A stretch of DNA of 64,000 bases from Paenibacillus tarimensis (GTDB lineage: Bacteria; Bacillota; Bacilli; Paenibacillales; Paenibacillaceae), in contig NZ_JAKGAO010000015.1 of the NCBI RefSeq assembly GCF_021532315.1, forward strand, positions 62,001-126,000, in the 5' to 3' direction. The translations under genes and the position numbers were made by a program. The notes under the pieces are model-generated. The model searched no databases. It was given only the letters and a program-made list of their open reading frames with translations, and was not told the DNA's origin. Below, piece after piece: positions 18,999-26,968 of this stretch (positions are counted from its first letter, which is position 1; each line of letters begins with the position of its first letter).

Positions 18999-19354
18999 TT
19001 ATTCACCGCCTGTTGTGAGATGTTAAGCTCTTTAGCAATTTGCGCCTCGGTTTTCTCTTTAATATATATCTCTTGAATGATTGTTCTACCCAAATCTCTC
19101 GGTAGCTCAGAGATTAATTGTGAGAGGTACAACGCCGAGTCACTTTTGTCCACGAACCCACCTTCCTTAGGTAGATGCTTATCTTCCATATATACTATTT
19201 GAATTGGAAGGATGTGTTCCAAGGAGCAAATGGAATCACTTAAGTCCGGGGCTCTCCCCTTCTTTGTATTTTGATGAGCACCATATCGAAGAATTATAGC
19301 TACACCAGGAAGTTTCTTCCTCACATGGCTAAATAGTGGGTTCCTTAATGTCAC
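18950..19354 (-). CDS. sigma-70 region-4-type protein, possible SigO-like sigma factor
   Basis: The C-terminal half is a clear sigma region 4: SELPRDLGRTIIQEIYIKE, then the helix-turn-helix EAQIAKELNISQQAVNKCKIKML. No region 2 (core and -10 binding) is visible, and the N-terminal 60 residues do not match any family I know. The start GTG 19354 has no good ribosome site, so the true 5' end may be lost or elsewhere. The stop overlaps the tiny RsoA-like gene, which suggests translational coupling and a two-subunit sigma factor. Its target genes are not evident; the neighbours are mobile-element debris. Confidence 0.65.
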   Translation of the reverse strand: MTLRNPLFSHVRKKLPGVAIILRYGAHQNTKKGRAPDLSDSICSLEHILPIQIVYMEDKHLPKEGGFVDKSDSALYLSQLISELPRDLGRTIIQEIYIKEKTEAQIAKELNISQQAVNKCKIKMLKHLSQIISS

Positions 19355-19381
19355 ACCAGGTTTCTAAGAAAGACAAATAAC

Positions 19382-19428
19382 AAAAACGTCCTTAACGCTT
19401 CCACGGGAAGGGTAAGGACGTTTTTTGT
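19382..19428. terminator. strong hairpin terminator
   Basis: AAAAACGTCCTTA and TAAGGACGTTTTTT pair around a 17-base loop. It ends the fragment at 19513 on the minus strand and lies just upstream of the sigma-like gene. Confidence 0.8.
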
Positions 19429-19512
19429 TATCTACCAGAATTAAGGGACATTTTATTCTACTTTTGTAAGTTGGCTACGTAATTGTTAAGTTCAGCATTG
19501 AAATGGATCAAC

Positions 19513-19697
19513 TTATCTTTTACTCAGTTCGAGGCTCACCTTAGCACCCTCTTCAGATGCAGGTACATAGTAAACCTCGTTTATCAAAGCAGTAAGTTGA
19601 CTCGCTGTGTCAACGATTTTATTGTAACCTTCTATATCTTCCGCCGAAAATGATTCGTGACTATTATAACTTTCAATCAGGCTATTGTTAATTCTCA
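19513..19697 (-). pseudogene. 3' fragment of an unknown gene cut off by IS1380
   Basis: The frame codes LRINNSLIESYNSHESFSAE and continues to LELSKR, with good protein character, but its upstream part is replaced by the truncated IS1380 transposase. About 60 helical residues remain. No family was recognised. Confidence 0.5.
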
Positions 19698-20647
19698 GGA
19701 ACAAGCAGGACTTGTCCGTCTGCTTCGCATGTTCGTTCCGTGACTTGGTACACCATGCGTACTGGCTTTATGAATCGTTCAGGATGGACGACCATGGAGC
19801 CTGTGTACACCGTCTTGCCAAAGCGTATTTCCGCAGCGGTTCCTTCACGCTTTGCCAGTTCCAGCCACCGTTCAGGTGACTCCTTTCTCGGATTTCGCTT
19901 AATAAGGAAATCGACTCCAAAATCCAGACAGTAGTTGATGTTGTCAGCCGCATCATTCCCTCCGTCCATTCGGAGAAGTAAAGGCGTATCCGTTATGCGA
20001 CGAGCATAACGGACAGCCCGGTCAATGAAATCATCGGCTTCCTTCTGCACATTTGTCTTTCCTTCACGCAGGGACACATGGACGCAGTATCCTTCCTGAC
20101 CGAGGTAGCCAAAGAAAGGGGCATAACCGTCAAACCCCTTATAGGTTCGCGATACACCTTCCTTCTTGGTGCCAGAGTTATCAAAAGGAGAGACGTCGAG
20201 ATCAAGGGGCATGTAAGGAGTGGCCGTTTCGCCTTCATCGCCGGAGGTTACCATCACCGGTGTTAGAGGGGCTTGAAAACGCCTCAACAAATCCGCAGAT
20301 TCCTCCAACAAAATCGGCTGCCACAACTCCGTAGGTGCAGCTTGATCAAAGCGTTGGCGCATCGTGGGCGAGGTGGTCATTTTTCGGATACCAAGGGCTT
20401 TGGCAAAGGAACGGTCTTTGCGGTGAGGCTCAATATGATCAAAATCGCTTTTTCCTTGACATAACAATCCCAGGTAAGCGATGACGTTATCCGAGTGGGA
20501 AATAAGCGGAACTTTAATATGGTCAACTTTCGAACGATTGAGTCGTGACACAAGTTTTGTCTCCGCTAACAGCTTGCCGACAATGATCAGACCTGCCCGT
20601 GAAGTAAGGAAGTCACTGGAAGCTTCAAGCTTAAATGTTGGTGGCAT
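19688..20647 (-). CDS. IS1380-family transposase, 3' truncated
   Basis: This codes 319 residues of a DDE transposase of the IS1380 group, whose members are usually about 430-470 residues. Family signatures include a first Asp in MPLDLDVSPFDNSGTKKEGV, the repeated aromatic GFDGYAPFFGYLGQEGY, and the second-Asp motif LLLRMDGGNDAADN. The sequence stops at LLVPEN where foreign DNA begins (about 19690-19697), so the third catalytic Glu and the C-terminus are missing. The right-hand end of the element is probably at 20.70-20.76 kb. It is not functional on its own. Confidence 0.88.
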   Translation of the reverse strand: MPPTFKLEASSDFLTSRAGLIIVGKLLAETKLVSRLNRSKVDHIKVPLISHSDNVIAYLGLLCQGKSDFDHIEPHRKDRSFAKALGIRKMTTSPTMRQRFDQAAPTELWQPILLEESADLLRRFQAPLTPVMVTSGDEGETATPYMPLDLDVSPFDNSGTKKEGVSRTYKGFDGYAPFFGYLGQEGYCVHVSLREGKTNVQKEADDFIDRAVRYARRITDTPLLLRMDGGNDAADNINYCLDFGVDFLIKRNPRKESPERWLELAKREGTAAEIRFGKTVYTGSMVVHPERFIKPVRMVYQVTERTCEADGQVLLVPEN

Positions 20648-20905
20648 AAGAGTTCACCTCGGGGGTGTAGAGTTAAGACAGCAATAAAACCCGCTGTTAT
20701 CTCTATTTTACTCCTTCTAATTCTCTAAATCTACCATTTGCATCAAGTTGATTTCACGGATTCAGATATAATTTAAAAACCCAAATTATAAGCTCCGCTA
20801 AAAAAATTTCCCGCATAGGTTGTAAAAATACTTCCCTCATCGCCTTTATAAGTGAAGGCCACGATGAAAGCTGGTCTAATAACATTTATAGGAGGCGGAT
20901 TTTAC

Positions 20906-21628
20906 ATGGCATTGCCCTACACATTTGAATTAAAACAGTTCAACGAGTTTGGTGCGATTTGGAAGTACGCCGTTATCAAGACGGCATTAGCTAACGTCAA
21001 GCCGGAAATTATTAATGCAAAAATGTCGCAAAAACCTCATATCGGGATCAATGGCGGCTTCTTTCATGCAGATAATGGATATGACAATCCCCCTACAGGA
21101 CTTCGTTCCATCAGCTACTGGAAGGGAGAAACAGCAAAATACGAGTACAATGGTACGGCCAGCAAACAGATTTCAAGGAAAACATTTGTAACGTATACCG
21201 ATACAGCAACTTCTACTACTGTAAAAGCTGCCTATATGTACGCGAGTAATTTAACCGAAGTTCTGAATCGCTATCCTCATGCCAGAGCCGTGATTGGGGG
21301 GAACGATTATAACGAAGAAAGCTGGGGCACTCTCCCGATTATTGATTACCCAAAATATTATCTTGCGACTTGGCGCACCGTACTGGCTTATGACAATACG
21401 CATGCCTATATGATTGTGGTCCACGATAGAATGGTGAATATCCCGACTTTAAAAAATCACATGGTGACGATGGGATTCGATCCTGTAAAATCGGTTGTCC
21501 TTGACGGATCAGGTTCATCCACCATGCGGGTTGTAGAAAATGATACGGTCAAGTGGTACGGCGCTCCGGAGCGAGACCGTTATATCGGCAACATGGTTCG
21601 TGTCTATGGCATTGATTGGTTCAGCTAA
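20906..21628 (+). CDS. phosphodiester glycosidase family protein (NAGPA domain)
   Basis: This 240-residue protein carries the NAGPA/DUF2233 fold found in N-acetylglucosamine-1-phosphodiester glycosidases and in exopolysaccharide-modifying proteins. The family hallmarks are present: GINGGFFHADNG near residue 50, an RTVLAYDN strand, and VVLDGSGSSTMRVV near the end, whose Asp, Gly and Ser belong to the active site. ATG 20906 follows AGGAGGCGG by eight bases; the frame opens earlier (20852) but without such a site. No signal peptide is visible, unusual for a cell-surface glycosidase. A terminator follows. The AT-rich codon use fits the accessory patch. Confidence 0.8.
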   Translation: MALPYTFELKQFNEFGAIWKYAVIKTALANVKPEIINAKMSQKPHIGINGGFFHADNGYDNPPTGLRSISYWKGETAKYEYNGTASKQISRKTFVTYTDTATSTTVKAAYMYASNLTEVLNRYPHARAVIGGNDYNEESWGTLPIIDYPKYYLATWRTVLAYDNTHAYMIVVHDRMVNIPTLKNHMVTMGFDPVKSVVLDGSGSSTMRVVENDTVKWYGAPERDRYIGNMVRVYGIDWFS

Positions 21629-21640
21629 AATCAACATTAG

Positions 21641-21670
21641 GAATCTCTCCTTTAAGGGGAGATTTCTGTT
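21641..21670 (+). terminator. terminator of the phosphodiester glycosidase gene
   Basis: AATCTCTCC and GGGGAGATT pair over a five-base loop, followed by TCTGTTTAT, a modest T-run. Confidence 0.65.
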
Positions 21671-21736
21671 TATCTGCCCCTAATTATACTATAATGGGTT
21701 AATGCAGCAGAAAGTTCTTAGGAAGGAGAGTAACGA

Positions 21737-22111
21737 ATGCTAAAGAAAGAGCTGCTTTTTCACTTATTCATTACTACACCATCTTTATCAATCGCTCAAG
21801 CGGCCTATGCTGCAAATCTGGCCATGAACGTACAAGAACCTACATTGGGCTATGACTGGATTCTTTTATTTTTCATCTATCTACTGCTACACATTCCTGT
21901 CAATGCCATCTTAAGTTTCGCGTTTTTCGGAATCAGCTCTTGGTTGAAGAAAGTAACCTTAAACTTGCTTGTATTTAATGTCATAGGTTTAGCTGGTGTA
22001 GGCGTGCTGCTTTTCCTGCAAAAAACCGATGCCATCTATGTATATTCTTCTTTCTTCGTAATGAGTGTCATATCCATACTGGTTCATCAGAAGAACCAAA
22101 AATCAGCCTAA
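21737..22111 (+). CDS. small integral membrane protein
   Basis: This 124-residue protein has a strong GGAAGGAGAG site before ATG 21737. Three or four hydrophobic helices can be seen: about 8-28 (signal-like), 42-62 (DWILLFFIYLLLHIPVNAIL), 75-95 (LNLLVFNVIGLAGVGVLLFL) and 100-117. A short charged tail ends in HQKNQKSA. No family was recognised. It abuts the group II intron remnant, which begins six bases after its stop. Confidence 0.7.
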   Translation: MLKKELLFHLFITTPSLSIAQAAYAANLAMNVQEPTLGYDWILLFFIYLLLHIPVNAILSFAFFGISSWLKKVTLNLLVFNVIGLAGVGVLLFLQKTDAIYVYSSFFVMSVISILVHQKNQKSA

Positions 22112-22116
22112 ATCGA

Positions 22117-22178
22117 GTTGGAGGGGGCGCCTAGCCCCCGTCCTCTCACACCACCGTACATGCGGGTCCGCATGGCGT
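22117..22178 (-). mobile_element. probable group II intron 3' end fragment
   Basis: On the minus strand this reads ATGCGGACCCGCATGTACGG, then GGTGTGAGAGGACGGGGGCT, then GGCGCCCCCTCC. These blocks resemble the structured 3' part that follows the reverse-transcriptase ORF in bacterial group II introns: a GTACGGT-type bulged stem and a terminal C-rich/G-rich stem. No reverse transcriptase remains. Confidence 0.5.
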
Positions 22179-22186
22179 TAGACTAT

Positions 22187-22885
22187 AAATTGAACACTAC
22201 GAAACGAGAGTGCGACAATATAAGCACTTATGAAATACGATAAGGAATTTAGATTACAAACAGTAAGACTCGTTCAAGAAGAAGGCAAGTCGGTGGCGCA
22301 AGTAGCTCGAGAACTGGGCCGCCTGTAGCCGAAAATGTGCTGAACCAATCGTTCTCTGCCGATACTCCTAATCAGGTCTGGATGGCTGATACTACCTATA
22401 TTCCGACGGACGAATGCTGGCTTTATCTCGCAAATCTAGAAGACCTGTGTACACGTAAGATCATCGGCTTCCACATGGATGAGAGAATGACCAAAGAGCT
22501 CTGCCTCAAGGCCTTGGAGCGTGCCGATCGTTCTCAACGTTCCAAAGAAATCGTGCTTCATCATTCTTACCGTGGTAGCCAATATGCCTCCGCTGATTAT
22601 CAAACACGACTAAAGGAATACAGCATGACGGCCAGCATGAGTCGCAAGGGTAACTTTACGATAACGCCTGTATCGAGTCATTCCACAGCGTGTTAAAGGA
22701 GAAACTCGTCTATCTTCATAAAATCAAGACTAGACAAGAAGCCAGGCAGAAAATCTTTGAGTACATCACGTGTTTCTATAATGGAAAGAGAATCCACTCC
22801 TCTATCGGGTACCTTTCTCCCAATATATACGAACGTATATTCATGTTTGCTGCGTAACTCTCTCGGTTATAAGTGACCAATCTAT
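22187..22885 (+). mobile_element. internally deleted IS3-family element with both inverted repeats
   Basis: The left repeat (about 22189-22210) and the right repeat (about 22858-22881) share ATTG-NN-CACT-N3-AA-N-CGAGAG in inverted orientation. Inside, orfA starts at 22230 (MKYDKEFRLQTVRLVQEEGK) but jumps after about 30 codons into the middle of orfB (NQVWMADTTYIPTDECWLYL). The orfA C-terminus and orfB N-terminus are gone. A frameshift at about 22657 leads to the last part (KEKLVYLHKIKTRQEARQKI, ending at TAA 22857). It cannot encode a working transposase but could be mobilised in trans. Confidence 0.8.
22337..22696 (+). pseudogene. IS3-family orfB catalytic-core fragment
   Basis: The frame holds the rve integrase core: MADTTYIPTDECW with the first Asp, and LHHSYRGSQYAS, where the normal HSDRGSQY second Asp has become Tyr. 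The last Glu lies in the shifted frame after 22660 (IESFHSVLKEKL). Loss of the second Asp, the frameshift and the missing N-terminus all mark it as dead. Confidence 0.75.
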
Positions 22886-23203
22886 TGACAGAGCTCCAGT
22901 CTATTGCCCGCTATAGGAGGTAGAAACTACCTCTTTGTCAGCCTCACTAAAGGCTGGTGGGGTTCAACCTTGTGGAATTAAGATTGGGTATTTCAGTATA
23001 ATCACAACACTTCTGGAATTTATAAAGGGTTCCCTGAATGGGATCGCTTATTTTTATAGTCAAAACTCTCTAAAGCTATGGAAGCTGCTGTCTATGCCGT
23101 TTTTCTACTCTATTCAGCGAATGACATTGCAGCATCACTAAAACTCAAACCTAAACGGCTGGTCGACGATAACTTGGGCAATCCGGCAGAGGTTGGTTGT
23201 TAT
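22886..23203. other. spacer between the IS element and galK
   Basis: No gene or clear element was identified. Open frames here have poor coding character. It contains an interrupted AGCCTCACTAAAGGCT hairpin at about 22940. Confidence 0.45.
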
Positions 23204-24499
23204 TTACTGAAAAAGAAACTGGTTCAAAAGGATCGCACCGTGCTGACGGACCTGAATAATGTAGCTGGAGGTACCGATTGTGTCATGAATAAACTGGGCA
23301 TATGCCCGCGCTTCTTCTACTGGCAGTATGGTCAGAATGACGCCTGCGAATCCTCCGCCATGTACGCGGCAGGCTCCTGTGCCGAGCTTCTGCAGATAAT
23401 TCTCCGTAATAGCAAGCGCAACCGTAATGCCCTGATGACGCACATCGGATTCCCTGTAGCAGTTCTGCAACCACTTCCAGGAGGAATTGCCGGACTCCTT
23501 GATCAGCCCAAGGAACCGGTTCATATCGCCCCGTTCCAGCGCCTGCACCTCTGCATCCACCCGGTCGTTCTCCGCGAAGAAATGCAGCGCCCGCAGCACC
23601 GCCCGGTCTCCGCACTGCTGCCGGAGCTTCTCCATGCTGCGGTACACATCCTCCGGTGTCAGGCCGCGCAGGACATCCCTGCCAAGCATCTGCGCCACAG
23701 CCCGCATCTCACCCGGCACCGCCGCGTAGTCCTCCGTCAGGTCGGCATGGTTGCCGCCTGTGCTCACGATAACCAGCGAATAGCCGCTGCCGCGAAAATC
23801 ATACGCAACCCCGGTCACCACGGGCTGTGCGGGGTCTTCAAAATCAATGGCGACCAGCCCGCCATAAGCGCATGCCATCTGGTCGAGCATACCGGACGGC
23901 TTGTTCCAGAAGCGGTTCTCGGCATATTTTCCAATCTGGGACATGGCCAACGCATCCAGCGCGCCTTCATTATAGAAGGCACTCAGGATCGAGCAGACCA
24001 GCATCTCGAAGGATGCAGAGGAGCTGAGACCAGACGCAGACAGCACATTGCTGGTCACATAGGCCTTGAAGCCGCCTATCTTATGACCCGCCTCCACGCA
24101 GCCTGCCGCTATGCCGCGAATGAGGGAACAGGTAGGTGATTCGCCCGCGGCCGGTTCAAGCTGTCTCAGGTCAACCTCGCATTTGCCTGGATACCCTTCC
24201 GAGATGATCGTGATCACCGACTCTTCCACTCTGCCCGCTGCCGCGATCGTATCCAGATTAATGCTGGCCGCCAGCACTTTACCGTGATTATGGTCGGTAT
24301 GATTGCCCCCGATCTCGCTGCGCCCCGGCGCGCTGAACAGCGCCACCTCCCCGCTGCCGTAATGCTCCTGGTAGGTCTCAAGCAGCGCGCTGTACCGGGT
24401 TAACTGCTCCTGCAGCTGATCCTTCCCGTACAGTTCTGTCATAAATGCCGCTGCGCGTTCGCTCTGCAGCAGCCCCTTCGTTTGCTCTATTGTTAACAT
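23204..24499 (-). CDS. galK: galactokinase
   Basis: This phosphorylates galactose to galactose-1-phosphate, the first Leloir step, in the cytoplasm. It has 431 residues, in the range of the longer Paenibacillus type. The GHMP-kinase motifs are intact: the galactokinase signature ALFSAPGRSEIGGNHTDHNH, the ATP loop ASGLSSSASFEML, and ACRVHGGGFAGVILT near the end. ATG 24499 follows GGGGAGGA and overlaps the end of the GH35 gene by seven bases, so the two are translationally coupled. The last residues (SSYIIQVRQHGAILLNQFLF) lack the usual SCHVLxIRPxGG cysteine and have a partial copy at 15.3 kb. The 3' end may have been altered. Confidence 0.93.
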   Translation of the reverse strand: MLTIEQTKGLLQSERAAAFMTELYGKDQLQEQLTRYSALLETYQEHYGSGEVALFSAPGRSEIGGNHTDHNHGKVLAASINLDTIAAAGRVEESVITIISEGYPGKCEVDLRQLEPAAGESPTCSLIRGIAAGCVEAGHKIGGFKAYVTSNVLSASGLSSSASFEMLVCSILSAFYNEGALDALAMSQIGKYAENRFWNKPSGMLDQMACAYGGLVAIDFEDPAQPVVTGVAYDFRGSGYSLVIVSTGGNHADLTEDYAAVPGEMRAVAQMLGRDVLRGLTPEDVYRSMEKLRQQCGDRAVLRALHFFAENDRVDAEVQALERGDMNRFLGLIKESGNSSWKWLQNCYRESDVRHQGITVALAITENYLQKLGTGACRVHGGGFAGVILTILPVEEARAYAQFIHDTIGTSSYIIQVRQHGAILLNQFLFQ

Positions 24500-26892
24500 C
24501 GTCGTTCCTCCCCATCTATTAAGACGATTCGATACACCGGCACGGCGGCTACGCTGTGGATGCCTGAAGCCGCTGGATTGCCGCTGAGGTGCGCTCCAGC
24601 TTTCGCATATGGCGCTCCCTCCCGACAAGGCGTCGCTTCCAAGATCAGCTCGCCGCCTGCAAGCTCAAGCGATTCTCTGAATCGCGCAAGTCCAATTTCC
24701 CACAGGTCACCGTTCCAGAAGTGATCATGCAGCAGCCTGCCCTGCGTGAATGCATAGCCCACATTCCCGGTATAATCAATCCGCAGCAGCACATCCTCCA
24801 GACCATCCGGAATGCCGTCCTCCAGATAGACCGCCGTCTTCAGCGGGCGAAGCGGCTTTACGGTCATGCCGATCCGCTGCTCTGGCACCGTTACACGGCA
24901 GGTTCGGAACCAGCCATCCCGCTCGGCGGACAGGGAACCGCTACCTTCCAGCACATAGGGAGCTGCCCGACCCTCCGAATGATCTTCCGTACGGTCTACC
25001 CCGTGTTCATCCGTATATTCACGGAACGTATATTCACGGAACGTAAATTCATGCTGCCCGAAGCTGTGAAAGACAAGCCCGCCACCGTCAACCGCAACCG
25101 GCACCTCCGAGAACAGCACGCGCTTATGGCCCCCTGCTTCGATCAGCCACATGGTGCACGCTTCCCGGTACGGCATCACATAGACCCGGAGCGGCTTGCC
25201 TTCTGTTCGGCGGATGGTGATCATGCCCGGCTGCTGATGCGGCACGGTAATCCGGTAGCATTGCCCATCCGCGTCATAGTCAACCCTGCTTGCCTCCGCT
25301 TCCACTGCCTCGATCCCCTCCGCTTCCCACACGAGCTCGCCGTCAATTCCTTCCGGCATGACGAAGAAGCAGGTGCCGCCGTTCTCCGACTCCAGCAATG
25401 TAACCGGCTGTGCCGTGGCGTGGCGGAGCCGCAGACCTGACAGCTCCATCCGGAGCGGCAGTATGAAAGAAGCCTTAGGCGCAATTGTAAGTGAACCGGA
25501 TGCCGGCAGCTGCAGCGTCTCGCCCCCAAGTTCCATGCTGAACCGAACCCCGCAGTGCTCCTTCATCTCCACGTGATCCTGATAATTGTTCACGAACAGG
25601 AACCCCGAATGTCCGTCAGTACGGGCCGCATATCGCAAGGTTCCCGTATCCCCAGGCTCCAGCTCCCCCGCCCCATCCGGCAGCACAGTAGACATTGGAG
25701 CAAGCTGCGCGCCAAAGGATTGCAGGAAGTAATGCAGCAGCCGCAGCGGATGATTCGAAGATCTCACCTGCCCGAACTCTCCGATCGGAGCCTGGAAGTC
25801 GTAGGTGACTTTCGGCGTTGTGCTTTCGTTCAGATAGCCTGACTCCGTTACCGGATTCGTACCTCCGTGGAACATGTAATAACCGACGAAGTTGCAGCCT
25901 CCGGCGAGTTTCACCAGACTCATGGCTGCGGCACTCTCCGTGTCCACCTGGAATCTTGCGCCGTACCAAGTCTGCATGCCCCCGCCCATCTCGCAGCAGG
26001 CATACGGATATTTCGACTTCGGATAAGGCGGGTTGAAATCCCCCTTCGCTCCGTCCTCATGATAGCTCTCGAACTGATACTCGCGTGTCGGCTCCTGCTC
26101 CTTGCCAGTACCATTGTTGGACCAGGGCGTGTAGGCGTAGCCGCCGTAGAGAGGCAGCACCTCATCCTCCAGGACAGGGGCCCCGCCCCAGCCTGTGCTT
26201 GTGTAGATGGGAGCTTCCAGGCCCGCTTCCAGCGCAAGCTCCTTCAGCCGCCGCATATGTTCAGCGCCGCCGGTACCGCCGCTGATATATTCGTCCCCCT
26301 GCTTCGCCGTCAGCTCCCAGAGCGCAGCGGAGGCCTCAAATTCATTTTCCAGCTGAATGCCGATCACCGGACCGCCGTCCTTGAACATCAGCCCAGCGGA
26401 TTGCCTTCCGATCTCATCGTACAACCTGCCCACATATTGCATGTAACCGCTATCATTGGAGCGAACCTCAAATGCTCGCCCAAACAGCCAATCCGGAAGT
26501 CCGCCATTGCGCACCTCGCCGTGACAGAACGGTCCGATTCGCAGAATCACATAGAGTCCGCTCTGACTGCACAGCTTGATGAACCGCTTTAGGTTGCGGT
26601 TGCCCTCCCAGCTCCATTCGTCCTCCTGCGCTTCATGATGATTCCAGAATATATACGTTGCGACAATTGTAATCCCCGAGGCCTTCATCTTGCCAAGCTC
26701 AGCCTGCCAGTGCTCCTCCGGGTAACGCGAATAATGAAATTCGCCGCAGATGCCAATATAAGGCTGCCCGTTCAGCTCCATATAATAGTTAGTGAACGAG
26801 ATTTCATCCCCTGCAGGGCTCCGCCCGCCAAGCTTCAGAGAGGAACGGTATATGGCCTTCGTCGGCACATTGACGTTCAGCCGGTACTGCAT
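24493..26892 (-). CDS. GH35 beta-galactosidase
   Basis: This 799-residue glycosidase removes terminal beta-galactose, probably from imported galactan oligosaccharides; no signal peptide is present. The catalytic (beta/alpha)8 domain (about 25-370) has the acid/base E184 in GIQLENEF and the nucleophile E301 in ACCEMGGGMQ. The family start motif YIGICGEFHYSRYPEEHW is clear. Beta-sandwich domains follow (about 390-799). ATG 26892 has AGGAGGTG upstream. Around residue 620 an exact 15-base tandem duplication gives FREYTFREYT. The gene follows GH42 after a terminator-like hairpin and is coupled to galK downstream, forming a galactoside-use operon. Confidence 0.92.
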   Translation of the reverse strand: MQYRLNVNVPTKAIYRSSLKLGGRSPAGDEISFTNYYMELNGQPYIGICGEFHYSRYPEEHWQAELGKMKASGITIVATYIFWNHHEAQEDEWSWEGNRNLKRFIKLCSQSGLYVILRIGPFCHGEVRNGGLPDWLFGRAFEVRSNDSGYMQYVGRLYDEIGRQSAGLMFKDGGPVIGIQLENEFEASAALWELTAKQGDEYISGGTGGAEHMRRLKELALEAGLEAPIYTSTGWGGAPVLEDEVLPLYGGYAYTPWSNNGTGKEQEPTREYQFESYHEDGAKGDFNPPYPKSKYPYACCEMGGGMQTWYGARFQVDTESAAAMSLVKLAGGCNFVGYYMFHGGTNPVTESGYLNESTTPKVTYDFQAPIGEFGQVRSSNHPLRLLHYFLQSFGAQLAPMSTVLPDGAGELEPGDTGTLRYAARTDGHSGFLFVNNYQDHVEMKEHCGVRFSMELGGETLQLPASGSLTIAPKASFILPLRMELSGLRLRHATAQPVTLLESENGGTCFFVMPEGIDGELVWEAEGIEAVEAEASRVDYDADGQCYRITVPHQQPGMITIRRTEGKPLRVYVMPYREACTMWLIEAGGHKRVLFSEVPVAVDGGGLVFHSFGQHEFTFREYTFREYTDEHGVDRTEDHSEGRAAPYVLEGSGSLSAERDGWFRTCRVTVPEQRIGMTVKPLRPLKTAVYLEDGIPDGLEDVLLRIDYTGNVGYAFTQGRLLHDHFWNGDLWEIGLARFRESLELAGGELILEATPCREGAPYAKAGAHLSGNPAASGIHSVAAVPVYRIVLIDGEERRC

Positions 26893-26912
26893 AGCTGGTG
26901 CACCTCCTGATA

Positions 26913-26949
26913 AAAAGATAGCAAGCCGGGTTCTGCGTCCCGGCCTGCT
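26913..26949 (-). terminator. hairpin between the GH42 and GH35 genes
   Basis: AGCA-GCCGGG (26920-26930) and CCCGGC-TGCT (26939-26949) pair; on the minus strand ATCTTTTTA follows. It probably gives partial termination, lowering GH35-galK relative to GH42. Confidence 0.65.
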
Positions 26950-26968
26950 GCTGTCTCATCGTGGCTTA

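Noticed and set aside
22935-23141. Small plus-strand frame between the IS element and galK
   Set aside because: Poor coding character and no ribosome site; probably chance.
15310-23279. Interpretation as a recent integrase-made genomic island
   Set aside because: No integrase gene was found and the two repeats agree at only 39 of 51 bases, too divergent for a recent att duplication.
23078-24139. Plus-strand frame of 353 codons opposite galK
   Set aside because: It is antisense to a clear galactokinase and has a His/Arg/Gln-rich low-quality translation.
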